This document shows, in pieces, positions 1-9,521 of a stretch of DNA of 64,000 bases (within the stretch, counting starts at the first letter, position 1; the number at the start of each line of letters is the position of its first letter). Below the pieces are notes generated by a model. The model searched no databases. It was not told where the DNA came from and worked only from the letters and a program-made list of their open reading frames with translations. The position numbers and the translations under genes were made by a program. Origin of the DNA: Lineus longissimus. Taxonomy: Eukaryota; Nemertea; Pilidiophora; Heteronemertea; Lineidae. The DNA lies in NCBI RefSeq assembly GCF_910592395.1, contig NC_088308.1, forward strand, positions 11,487,001 through 11,551,000, given 5' to 3'.

Positions 1-110
1 AAAGGAGTCCTTTAGCCAGAAATAAAGGTTGGTTCTTGAAATGAAATTTAGCTAAAGGTTGACTTAAAGTCTCCCTTAGTGTTAAAGGAGGGTTCAAGAA
101 TACGGGCCAT
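1..110. mobile_element. End of a Harbinger-type MITE (partial)
   Basis: The stretch ends in a 'gaatacgggcc' terminus, which read outwards on the minus strand begins GGCCCGTATTC. This kind of end is common in PIF/Harbinger-type non-autonomous elements and resembles the other Harbinger-like terminus near 3245. Right after it, LINE endonuclease-like sequence starts, so it looks like an insertion into the LINE. The other end lies outside the window, so the family is an inference. Confidence 0.35.
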
Positions 111-2458
111 AGACTTCCCCACCCATCGATCACTACATACTCTTGACTTCGCTATCCCCCTTTCTTGACAATAACATCACTTCTAGTATTGCGCAAGGAG
201 ATATGATCTCTGACCATAATCTAGTTGTGGCAAAAATTCATTACCCTATAAACCCTCGTACCAACGGGTTAGAGTAACTATACGCAAGCTGAGAAATATC
301 AACCAGTCATTGTTCAATGAGGACATTACGAAATTAGAATGGCCTGCTGCTGATGCTAACGTAGAGCCTTTGTGTGATGCGTATTGGCAGGAACTCAACA
401 GTCTCCTCAATCACCATGCTCCAGAGGTTGTTAAAACAGTAACCATCCGTCCATCACAGCAAAGGTTCACTGCAGAACTTACCGTAGCTAAGCGCATGAA
501 GAGGAAAGCTGAACAGAGATGGCGCCGAACGTTGCTTACCGTCCACAAAGAAGCGTTCCTTGAGGCACGAAATGCCTTCAACATTCAATTGACTGCAGCC
601 AAGGTGACCTATTTCAATGGCCAAATCGAAGCTGCAGGTTCGAATTCCAAGGAAATGCAAAGGGTTTTCCATAAACTGTTGCACGCACAGCACGGGAGAT
701 GAAGCTTCCCATGGCCATGCATTCAGATAGTGCTAGCCTAGCAAACAGATTTGCTGACTTTTTCCAGGAAAAGATTCAAGTTATTCGACTGGGGCTAGCA
801 TCTGATGACAATAGCAATGTGTCCCAGCTCACTGCCAACTCCGGTCAGCTCCTCCAAGAACTGAAGCCGGTCTGTCTTAAAGAGCTGGTCACCATCGTGA
901 AAAAATCACCTTGCAAGTCCTGCAGACTCGATCCTCTCCCTACTGGATGGTTAAGGCTTCCATTGACGAATTAGCACCAATCCTAGTCAACACGATAAAC
1001 GCATCGCTGAAAGATGGCCAGGTTCCTGAATCGCTTAAGGTTGCCCTCGTGTCACCGCTGCTAAAGAAACCACAACTTGACCCAGAGATCCTCCAAAATT
1101 ACCGCCCTGTGAGCAATCTATCACTGCTATCGAAGATCCTAGAGCGAGTCGTCGCAATCCGCCTGACCGACCACATGGACACATACGTCTTACAGTCCGC
1201 GTACAAGCGCCACCATAGCACTGAAACCGCTCTACTACGTGTACAGAATGACATTAGGATGATGGTTGACCAACAAGGAGCAGCGATCCTCGTTTTACTG
1301 GATTTAAGTGCCGCCTTTGATACTATAGATCACGGTATTCTCCTTGATCGACTTGAACGGCTAATAGGCATACGTGGTCCTGCGCTAGAGTGGTTTAGAT
1401 CTTATTTGACAAACATAACCCAATGCGTCCAGATCAGTGACACTCGTTCAACGGCCCGGGAACTGTCTTATGGTGTGCCTCAGGGATCTGTGCTTGGCCC
1501 TATTCTGTTTCCCATTTATATCTTACCGCTAGGACATCTTATTGATCAAGGACTCACTCTCCGCCATGGTTATGCTGATGACACCCAGCTATATATCGCC
1601 CTACCGATTTGCTCGGCGGACCAGCGGATACTCCATCTTGAGGACTGTCTTCACTCTGTCCAGAAATGACTGACCGAGAACAAACTTCAGGGCAATCCTG
1701 CCAAGACTGAAGTCAAGCTCTTTGGGTCACAAAATTCTCTGAACTCACTTAACATTCATACCCTATCAGTTGCTGGCACGGAGGTTATTGTTACAGCAGA
1801 CCCTGTCAGAAACCTTGGGGTCATGTTCGATCAGACACTGTCTATGTGTTCACATGTGAACCGGGTGGTTCAGTGGGCAACATTTCAACTCAGAAATATT
1901 GGGCGCATGCGAAGGTTTCTGACAGAGGCTGCCACTAAACTTCTTGTTCACTCAACAGTAATATCCAGGTTGGACTACTGCAATAGTCTGCTTGTTGGCA
2001 TTGACGATAAGGTGTTGAATAAGTTGCAAAAAGTGCAAAATCTTGCTGCACGCATAGTTACAAGGTCACGTAAATCTGACCACATCACCCCAGTCCTTAG
2101 GTCTCTCCACTGGCTGCCTGTTCACCAGAGAATCCAATTCAAGGTTCTTCTACTAGTCTTTAAATCTCTGAAGGGACTTTCACCCACTTACATCTCAGAA
2201 CTCCTGCCATTGTATGTGCCTGGACGATCGTTGAGGTCTGAAGACAAATGTCTTCTCAGGATCCCCAGGTTTCGCCTTCGGACATATGGTGGCAGGAGCT
2301 TCACAGTCCAAGCATGCAGGCTGTGGAATAGCCTCAGTCCTGATCTGCAGAATGCAGTTAGTGAGCAAATCTTCAGACGGGGTCTTAAAACGCACCTTTT
2401 TCGAACTTGTTTTGGACCGCATTAGAGCAATTCTAAATTGGATTTTGCGGGTATAAAT
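111..2458 (+). pseudogene. L2/CR1-like non-LTR retrotransposon, endonuclease end plus reverse transcriptase, broken
   Basis: Conceptual translation gives the end of an APE endonuclease (HRSLHTLDFAI, then a SDHN-like block near 210-225), a linker (310-702), and an almost complete reverse transcriptase (911-1669 continuing to 2425). RT motifs visible are NYRPVSNLSLLSKILE, LLDLSAAFDTIDH, GVPQGSVLGPILF and the catalytic YADDTQLY near 1581. The tail ends in HLFRTCF, as in L2-clade elements. The reading frame changes near 700 and again near 930, and an in-frame TGA at 1667-1669 sits where the surrounding text suggests a tryptophan, so the copy cannot make a full protein. In life it would copy its own RNA into the genome by target-primed reverse transcription. 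L2 rather than CR1 is a judgement from the YADDTQLY form and the short TTA tail. Confidence 0.85.
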
Positions 2459-2481
2459 GTAAATTTATTATTATTATTATT
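2459..2481 (+). repeat. (TTA)n 3' tail of the L2-like LINE
   Basis: A short run of TTA/ATT triplets follows directly on 'tataaatgtaaa'. L2-type LINEs end in short tandem repeats rather than poly(A), so this marks the 3' end of the copy and the junction with the Harbinger-like DNA behind it. Confidence 0.7.
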
Positions 2482-2995
2482 AACATCGGCACCTCCTGGG
2501 CTCACGATTGCTACGTGGGTTCCGTCGATAGCGCCAATCACGCCTGGGAACTCGGCAATTTCATAGAACCCTTGCATCACCACCCGTCTCTCCTCCGCTG
2601 TGGAAACGGGATGAAGCGTTCCTTCCATCCACAGATCGCTTCGGAATCACGACGCACCACACGACACCACGTAGCTTGCGAGACACCACTTGAATCCCCA
2701 AATTCGATTTGAAAACAACCAAAAGCATAAAACCGGAGTGCAACAGCAAGTTGCTCTATCGGAAGAAGGGCTCGATTCCTTATTCTCGTGGGATGCTCTA
2801 TCTGGGGTCCAATTAGGTCAAGAACATAACGGAATGAATCCTTTGATATTCTGTATCGCCTTTAAATGTCCGATCAGTGTACTCCTCCAGGGGGTTACTA
2901 CGGTCCTTGAAGACACGTAAAACGCCACGCGGCACTTCTTGCCCAGCCTCTGCGGCTTCTTCCGCAGCAAATTCGACCACAACTAGCGCATCCAT
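2482..2995 (-). pseudogene. PIF/Harbinger-like (HARBI1-type) transposase remnant
   Basis: Read on the minus strand, three frames together give typical HARBI1-like text: DRSNPLEEYTDRTF, then GDSSGVSQATWCRVVRR, then EFPGVIGAIDGTHVAI, which holds the first catalytic Asp (GAIDGTHV). The frames are shifted against each other and the protein stops at the edge of the (TTA)n tail, so the L2-like LINE cut the transposase and the catalytic remainder must lie left of the window or be lost. The intact enzyme would be a DDE transposase. Dead copy. Confidence 0.75.
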
Positions 2996-3059
2996 TGTAC
3001 TCTCGACGCTCGCCAGAAGAGAAATGACCGACTGATCAGCAGTTAAACAAGCCCCTTTC

Positions 3060-3246
3060 GACGTTTAAAATTTCTTTTGTCATCCTTAAACAGGCGATCT
3101 TGTTTAGCAACCGCCTAAACATGGGACATGCTAATCACCCTTTATGAAATGCTGTCTAACTTGTGTGCCCGATTATCACCTGTTTAAACACTGTTTAAAC
3201 AAGACAACGGTGTTTAACTGAAAAACATCGTTTATGAATATGGGCC
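3060..3246 (-). mobile_element. Subterminal region and terminal inverted repeat of the Harbinger-like element
   Basis: The stretch contains repeated TTTAAAC-type blocks and finishes in 'tttatgaatatgggcc', which on the minus strand reads GGCCCATATTCATAAA, a Harbinger-like end. It is followed by TAG, which could be the 3-bp target duplication. It marks the 5' border of the element whose transposase remnant is at 2482-2995. Confidence 0.5.
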
Positions 3247-3249
3247 TAG

Positions 3250-3560
3250 CAGTTCACAGTCGGGCCTAGACCGGCTCCTTTTGTACACATTTAGCGCGGC
3301 CTTGTGGCATTTCATTTTATCATAACATTCACGTTTGAACCACGGTTGGGAGTGTTTCCTAGCGGGATCACGAAAGAACACTTCTTGAGAAAAATATTTT
3401 ATCCCCAATTGACTGTAATGTTGAGGTAACGAGTTCTACAGACTGATTTACTTCCAATTCATTCGCCGGTATGGGCTGTAGATCTTTTGTAAGTTTGTCT
3501 ATTGCGTTCTCCAAGTCATTTTTAAACTCGTTAGCGTGTGCATCGTTCCATGACAATCGA
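3250..3560 (-). pseudogene. LINE ORF fragment (endonuclease-RT linker)
   Basis: The minus strand reads NEFKNDLENAIDKL, then SVELVTSTLQSIGDKI and, after a frameshift, HSQPWFKRECYDKMK. The 'PWF..EC' block and what precedes it are typical of the region between endonuclease and reverse transcriptase in non-LTR elements. The Harbinger end abuts it, so it was probably the host sequence for that insertion. Too short to classify further. Confidence 0.55.
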
Positions 3561-3654
3561 TTATGCGAAATGCGAGTATGGTTGGTAGGAATGGCAGCTT
3601 CAGCATTAACACTAGCAATTCTTGGAATTCTTGTCTTGGTCTTTTGTACAACTA

Positions 3655-4475
3655 ACCTGATGGAGTATTCGTTTTTGGTGCAACCAACATGATTAAGTCC
3701 TGGTCATTGTTACAACAACATGATGAAGTCTTGGTCTTTGGTACAACCAACCTGATGGAGTAACTGTATTTATAGTTATTGGTACAACCAACATGAGTAA
3801 ATTCTGGTCTTTGGTACAACCACCATGATGAAGTCTTGGTCATTGAAACAACAAACCTAGTGGAGTCTTGGAGTGACACACCCAACATGATAAGTCCTGC
3901 TAACATCTTGGTCTTTGATATGACTACCTGATGAAGTCTTGGTCTCTGATACAACCAACATAATGAGTCTTGGTCCTTGTTACAACAAACATGGCTGATT
4001 ATTGGTCTTTAATGCAACCAACATAATGGAGAGTTGGTCTTTGATGCAATTGATATAAATGGAGTCTGGGTCTACGATACAACCAAATAGATGTAGTCTT
4101 GGACATAGATGGAGTTGTGGTTCTTGACACAACCAACATAATGGAGTCTTGTTTTTTGATACAACCGAATAGATGGAGTCTTGGTCTTTGATACAACCAA
4201 ATAGACATAGTCTTGTTTTTTGATACAACCGAATAGATGGAGTCTTGTTCCTTGATACAACAAAATAGATGGAGTCTTTGTTAATATGACACAATCAACA
4301 TAATGGAGTCTTGGAATTCGATACAACCACCTGATTGAGTCTTTGTTAATATGACACAATCAACATAATGGAGTCTTGGACTTCGATACAACCACCTGAT
4401 TGAGTCTTGGTCTTTGTGACACAACCAACATGATGACGTCCTGGTCTTTGATGCAACCAACATGATGGAATCTTG
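3655..4475. repeat. 32-bp minisatellite, about 25 copies
   Basis: A unit of the type GATACAACC(A/G)AATAGATGG followed by AGTCTTGGTCTTT repeats. In the best preserved part the unit starts at 4158, 4190, 4222 and 4254, exactly 32 bp apart; elsewhere it is more diverged. Because 32 is not a multiple of three, all three minus-strand frames stay open for 60-100 codons and give repetitive peptides with no sign of selection. I take these as by-products. Confidence 0.85.
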
Positions 4476-4920
4476 AAATGAGCTCAGTTCCATTATACAG
4501 AAAATAAAACACGATATTTCTATAAGCCATTTATTATAAAATAATATTAATTTATCTGTGCTGTACAAACAATTTACATTCTACAATTAGAAATTATAAT
4601 ATCCCTTTCCTGAGGAATGTGAAGACCTACATGTATCAATTAAACAATTTTCCAGTATATTACATAACACTTTCCATCCCTAGTACTTCCCATACCTGGT
4701 CCCAAGAACTTGCTGGAAAAGTCTCGGCTCAGTGAAATAATTTCTATAATGTAGACAGACATATTTTTGCACCTAATCATTTCTGTGCATTAATATTCTA
4801 ACAACAAATTTTTCACTATTTATATTTTGAGGGGCTCCGAAAGTTTTTAATCATTTTTCCAATGAAAAAATAATTGTTTGCGCTTTTTATTCTCTCCAAT
4901 CACATTTTTCTAAAAGAAGA
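4476..4920. other. AT-rich non-coding stretch
   Basis: No splice-bounded open frame, RNA gene or repeat unit stands out. Confidence 0.5.
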
Positions 4921-4959
4921 GGGATGCAAGGGGCATCCCAACACTGATCAACAAAGCCA

Positions 4960-5345
4960 GTAAAGCCAATATGCTCAACCAACAGTACAGCAATCAGGAC
5001 CATCACAGCGACTGAGGAGGGGGTCGAGAAGCTGCTTTAAAACTCAACCCATCCAAAGCCTGTGGCCAAGATGAAATCCCAGTGAGGGTAAATGAAGGAC
5101 TGCGGAGAAGAGATGGTCCTACCAGTAACGAGGATATTTAACCAGTCACTCAGACAAGGGGAGGTGCCATCTGACTAGCGTAGGGAAAACGTATGTGCAA
5201 TCCACAAGAAAGGGAGTAAATCCACACCAGCCAACTACATGTACCACCCTGTGTCTCTCACATCAGTATCATGCAAATCACTAGAGCATATAATATTCCA
5301 CTCCATAATGAAACACCTCGAAGAGCACAGACAGAGACAACAGTG
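4960..5345 (+). pseudogene. Degenerate LINE reverse transcriptase fragment
   Basis: Translation with frame changes and stops gives GVEKLLK-LNPSKACGQDEIP, then IFNQSLRQGEVPS, AIHKKGSKSTPANY and PVSLTSVSCKSLEHII. These match the N-terminal RT blocks of non-LTR elements (SKA.GPD.IP; KKG....NYRPVSLTS...K..E.I). The catalytic YADD region is missing. It is a different family from the L2-like copy at the window start, judging by PVSLTSVSCKSLEHI. Confidence 0.7.
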
Positions 5346-8300
5346 ATTGCCATCCACTGGTACCTGCAATTTCCATCCATTTTTTGCAAACTAACTGATT
5401 TGTTCCAGACTAACTGATACGAATGGTGCGTAGGTGACAGTACAAGGCCTCTCGTCCCCGTGGGAGTATGGCACAACTGTAATGTTCTCCAGGTTAAGGG
5501 AAAGCTAAATAGCTGGGGTGGTCAAGATTGCAGTACATCTACGCTACAGGGTGTGGGGTATCGATTATTATTTTGAGAATTTGTTCCACATATTTCACTC
5601 TGTACACAGATTTTTTTTGAATCATATAATTAGAGAACTTCCCAAATATAAGAATAAAGTACATTAAATAATATTACACACTAAATGCAAAACAAAGCAC
5701 TGAGATCTGTCAATAGGTACAGAAGAGACCTCACTTGATTATTTCCCTCAACTTAGCTCGGTGATATTTATAAAGCCATACAATGTACATGAATATGCAG
5801 CATATCATAGGGAACCTAGCTTAATTAATTCAATTAATCGGAAAAAATCTTTTAAAAGTTGAAAAGTAGTTTTGCCTGCTATTCTACTTTTAAAAGATTA
5901 TTCAAAGTTAAACCGATGTAAATGTTTAAACTAAAGTTTTAAAAAATTAAAACTTTTGGACCATTTAAAATCATTAAGTACAAAATATTACATGTACAAA
6001 AGAGTTGCCATGTGCTCTAATTACCAACATTCTTTCTTAACCACATATTGTCTGCTGCAAACTGCATTAATATACAACACAAGAGCAAAACTGCTGCAGC
6101 AGATGACTACAGGCAGGAGCTGGTGTCCAACTGAAGGTCGGTCTACGATTTACTGAAACCAGTTATTGGAAAGTCTTTGTGATATTTGATTGATAAACAT
6201 CTTATTCCAACCGAATTGTGTGATGAATCTTTTGACAAAATCTTCTGAAGTCATTTGAACTGATAGATGTCACTTTCTATTGATCTGCAGAAATTGCCAA
6301 AGTTCTTGCATCAAGTTATGAACATTACAGGTGACTGTTACACCCAGTTTGGCAACTGTTCTGGTTTGACTTAGCGATTTCAGAGACACATATTGGCCAC
6401 TTCATTTAACTTAATCTGGCCCACCTACCTCCTACTAGTAGTCTGCCTTTAAAGGGGCATGCCGTTCGTATTTAATCGTGGGCCAGGAAACTAGAAGTGC
6501 AGTTATACACAATACCCTGGTGCAGCTATCATGAAAGCAACTTTGCTGAAACGTGCATATCTGTCAAAACAACAGCATTGTTGAAATTTATATTCAGTAC
6601 ATATTTACGCAGTGGGAAATTTTCAAATTCGATTAAAAATGTCAAAATCTAACAAATGGTGTGGGCCTTTAGAGGAAACCTACCATGAGTATTATCACCT
6701 CCTCATCGGCATAACTGATCGTTGTAAATATAAACAACTCATCGACAAGAGCTGCAAATGTCATGCAATCAAGCCCAGATCTCCCAGCCTACCCAACAAG
6801 CAGATCCAAGTGTACCCAACAAGGAATCGTGCAAAATGGTTTTGGTCTTCTGAAAGTCTTAGCTTCAGAACAAATTGACACACACACCTTAATAGTAACC
6901 TTTGTAAAGATACATGAACTTTTAAAGGATAACCACGCTAACTGACAGCATCATTCTTTTTGGCTTGGTTTTCAGTTTGTGCAGAATGTTTCCTCAAAAG
7001 ACGTAAAATTTTAAGATGTAGTTTTTCCCGAACAGCAGAAATACAGTTGTTTTGAATAGATTTAAAATGTCAAAGGAGTTTATTGGCGCTAAAAGAGTTC
7101 CCGCCTTGAAATACACTTTCTACTCATGTCAACACAGGGGAAAATACAGACGTGCCTTGAGCTAGAAAGTGCAAAGACCCCAGTACATAGTCCCATAAAC
7201 ATGATGTGGTCCAATTAGAATTTGAAATCTTTGTGGGGCATTGGGGTCATGATGGGGACTGGGGGGTCATCATTGACCCTGTTATAACAACGTTGTAAGT
7301 TATACTGCAGTGCTGGAGAAATGAGACATTTCCGAGAAATGTCGAGTGGATGACTTCGGGAGAGTTGGTACAAAACAACTTTTTACACGGTTTTAATTGA
7401 TGAAAATTGTTGGTACATCTCTAAATGATGATTTCCAGCACAGAGCATATTAGTAATAATGCGCACATCTAGCATGGTCATCCTTTAGCCATCACTGACA
7501 TAGATTAACTCCTCCCAAGTAAGACAGCTTTACACTTGGTCAAAATCATATGAAAACATGATAAGATAATAGGATATTATATCAAACTACCCCCTACCAA
7601 ATATTCAAAATGGGTTATTTCTCCAAATAATCAGCTATTTAACCTCATTCAAATCAACAATAAACATTATCAAAATGCCTTAAATGCACCATATCAACAG
7701 TCCTATAAGGACCAATACATTTGACACAAATAAGATCTTCACAGTATTTAGGGAAATTGATACTGGTTGTCTCACCAAGCACTGCAAGGATTGAACTAAA
7801 ATGTAGCCCAAAACCAAGGTGCCTCGCTGAGGTTTTGGGCAAAATGACAGCTCTGCCCTTGCGACATTTGGTGACACAAACAATACATGTACTTCTATTG
7901 TGGGATCAATTTCTAAAACACTACAACTAAACATTGAAATTGACTGATTGTGACAGCTGGTATCAAACCGAACAGTTATGGGTACAACACCAAAACCACT
8001 ACCATTAAAAGAGGTACAGTCCAAATCACAATTGACATCCGTCCGCTTCGTGTCACTGCAATGTATGTGCGTGTGCGCCAATGACACACCAGTAACATGC
8101 TTATTTATCTATGTTCTCCGTAAATTATGCTTATGTACGACAAATGCACTGGGTCGAGCGTCAAAGTTGACAATTGTGATTTGGACTATACAATAATGCA
8201 TTTTCCATAGAAAATTACACAATGCATGATGTTTAAGAAGGTGCTTTAGAATAATAGTGTTTCACAGAATAATCCTGTGCAGTGATAATCTCCTATTTTT

Positions 8301-8552
8301 TTACCAAATACTGCAACCACTTTTTTGTGATTTGGGAGGCAAACACGATTTCAAATTTCAACTCAACAATGCATCTTATCAACCAATTTTGACAGCTTAG
8401 TTTCATCCATATCCAAACAAAATTGAGCACACTTGCCAACTTTAAGCTTTCCAAACATTCCACGGTTCGCAGTAAGAAAATACATGCCATACTCAATATA
8501 TCACAACATTTTTACCTTTACTGCATCAAATATGGCATCCTCTTAGGCCCGC
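5346..8552. other. AT-rich non-coding stretch, no gene seen
   Basis: Several open frames of 60-135 codons exist (for example minus 7680-8087), but none shows a known motif, a repeat-free conserved domain or convincing splice borders. A weak inverted repeat built on AATCTTTTAAAAGTTGAAAAGTAG-like text occurs near 5847-5908. If the transporter gene has exons beyond the one ending at 8553, they should lie here; I could not identify one. Confidence 0.5.
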
Positions 8553-9521
8553 TCACTTCAAATTATCTTTCACAGCTTCCTTTGCCCCATGAGGATCATT
8601 TGGTACCACCTTATCAAGGGCTGCCGCTGGACCAGCATTAACATTTTGTGACTGTTTAATTGCATTTTCCCCAAGAGGAGCCTGTTTGGCAAAATCTTTT
8701 ACTGGCGGTACCGGGGCCGCTACCGGGCTCAATTTTTTAACAGGTTGCTGAACATTCTGATTCACCACATTTGACTTTTGAGCTGGCTGTTGAACAGCAG
8801 CATTTTGAACAGGCTGCTTTGCCACATTAGGGACTGGTTGCTGGGCGATATTTTTAACAGGTTGCTGAACTACATTTTGAACAGGTTGTCGAGCAATCTT
8901 TTGCACTGGTAGCTGGGCTGCATTCTGATCAGGTTGCTGAACAACATTCTTAACCGGTTGCTGAACAGCATTCTGAACAGGTTGCTGACCAGCATTCTGA
9001 ACAGGTTGCTGACCAGCATTCTGAAAAGGTTGCTGAGCAGCATTCGGAATAGGTTGCTTAACAACTTTCTGAACAGGTTGCTGAGCAGCGTTCTGAACAG
9101 GTTGTTGGACTGCATTTTTCATTGGTTGCTGCATTAAATTCTGTGGAGGCTGTTGGGCAACATTCTGAACTGGTTGCTGGGCATTATTTCCGACTGGTTG
9201 TTGGGGAACATTCTGAGCTGGCTGCTGGGCGACTGGTTGCTGGGCCATGTTTTGGACTGGTTGTTGAGCAAGATTTTGAACTGGTTGCTTGGCAACATTT
9301 TGAACTGGTGGTTGCTGACCTACATTTTGTTGGACAACCGGCTTCTGTTGCCCAGCCTGCCCAATACTTTGTTGAACCAGATTCTGACTGTTTGGTTTTG
9401 CAACATTTGGCGATTGATTCAGTACTGGAACTTGTGCTTGCTTGTTGGCTACTGCTTTGAAGTCAAGATCCCTTAGGAGGTCGGCGTTAGCACTGTTGAC
9501 AATTCGGTTGACAGCATCCTC
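8553..9521 (-). CDS. SLC38A10: SLC38A10-like exon 17, Gln-Pro repeat tail and stop
   Basis: Acceptor TTTTTCAG, then [19 protein letters not shown], which resembles the end-region of the vertebrate tail. It is followed by about 24 imperfect 8-residue units of the type QQPVQNAV, a short [16 protein letters not shown] segment and the stop TGA at 8553-8555. Total 322 codons. The last codons overlap a possible donor (AA|GTGAGC at about 8556), so the transcript might be spliced on to an exon I could not find; without it the protein ends DNLK. The repeats are probably disordered. No AATAAA signal stands out just downstream. Confidence 0.72.
   Translation of the reverse strand, partial: EDAVNRIVNSANADLLRDLDFKAVANKQAQVPVLNQSPNVAKPNSQNLVQQSIGQAGQQKPVVQQNVGQQPPVQNVAKQPVQNLAQQPVQNMAQQPVAQQPAQNVPQQPVGNNAQQPVQNVAQQPPQNLMQQPMKNAVQQPVQNAAQQPVQKVVKQPIPNAAQQPFQNAGQQPVQNAGQQPVQNAVQQPVKNVVQQPDQNAAQLPVQKIARQPVQNVVQQPVKNIAQQPVPNVAKQPVQNAAVQQPAQKSNVVNQNVQQPVKKLSPVAAPVPPVKDFAKQAPLGENAIKQSQNVNAGPAAALDKVVPNDPHGAKEAVKDNLK

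Noticed and set aside
3652-4568. Four overlapping minus-strand frames of 69-104 codons
   Set aside because: Products of the 32-bp minisatellite; no splice or start context.
7680-8087. Minus-strand frame of 135 codons as a downstream transporter exon
   Set aside because: No similarity to the Arg-rich end of SLC38A10 and no acceptor in a phase that fits the GTGAGC donor.
8934-9476. Plus-strand open frames of 67-112 codons opposite the Gln-Pro repeat
   Set aside because: They are the reverse reading of a stop-free 24-bp repeat and give only Leu/Asn- or Val/Glu-rich repeats.
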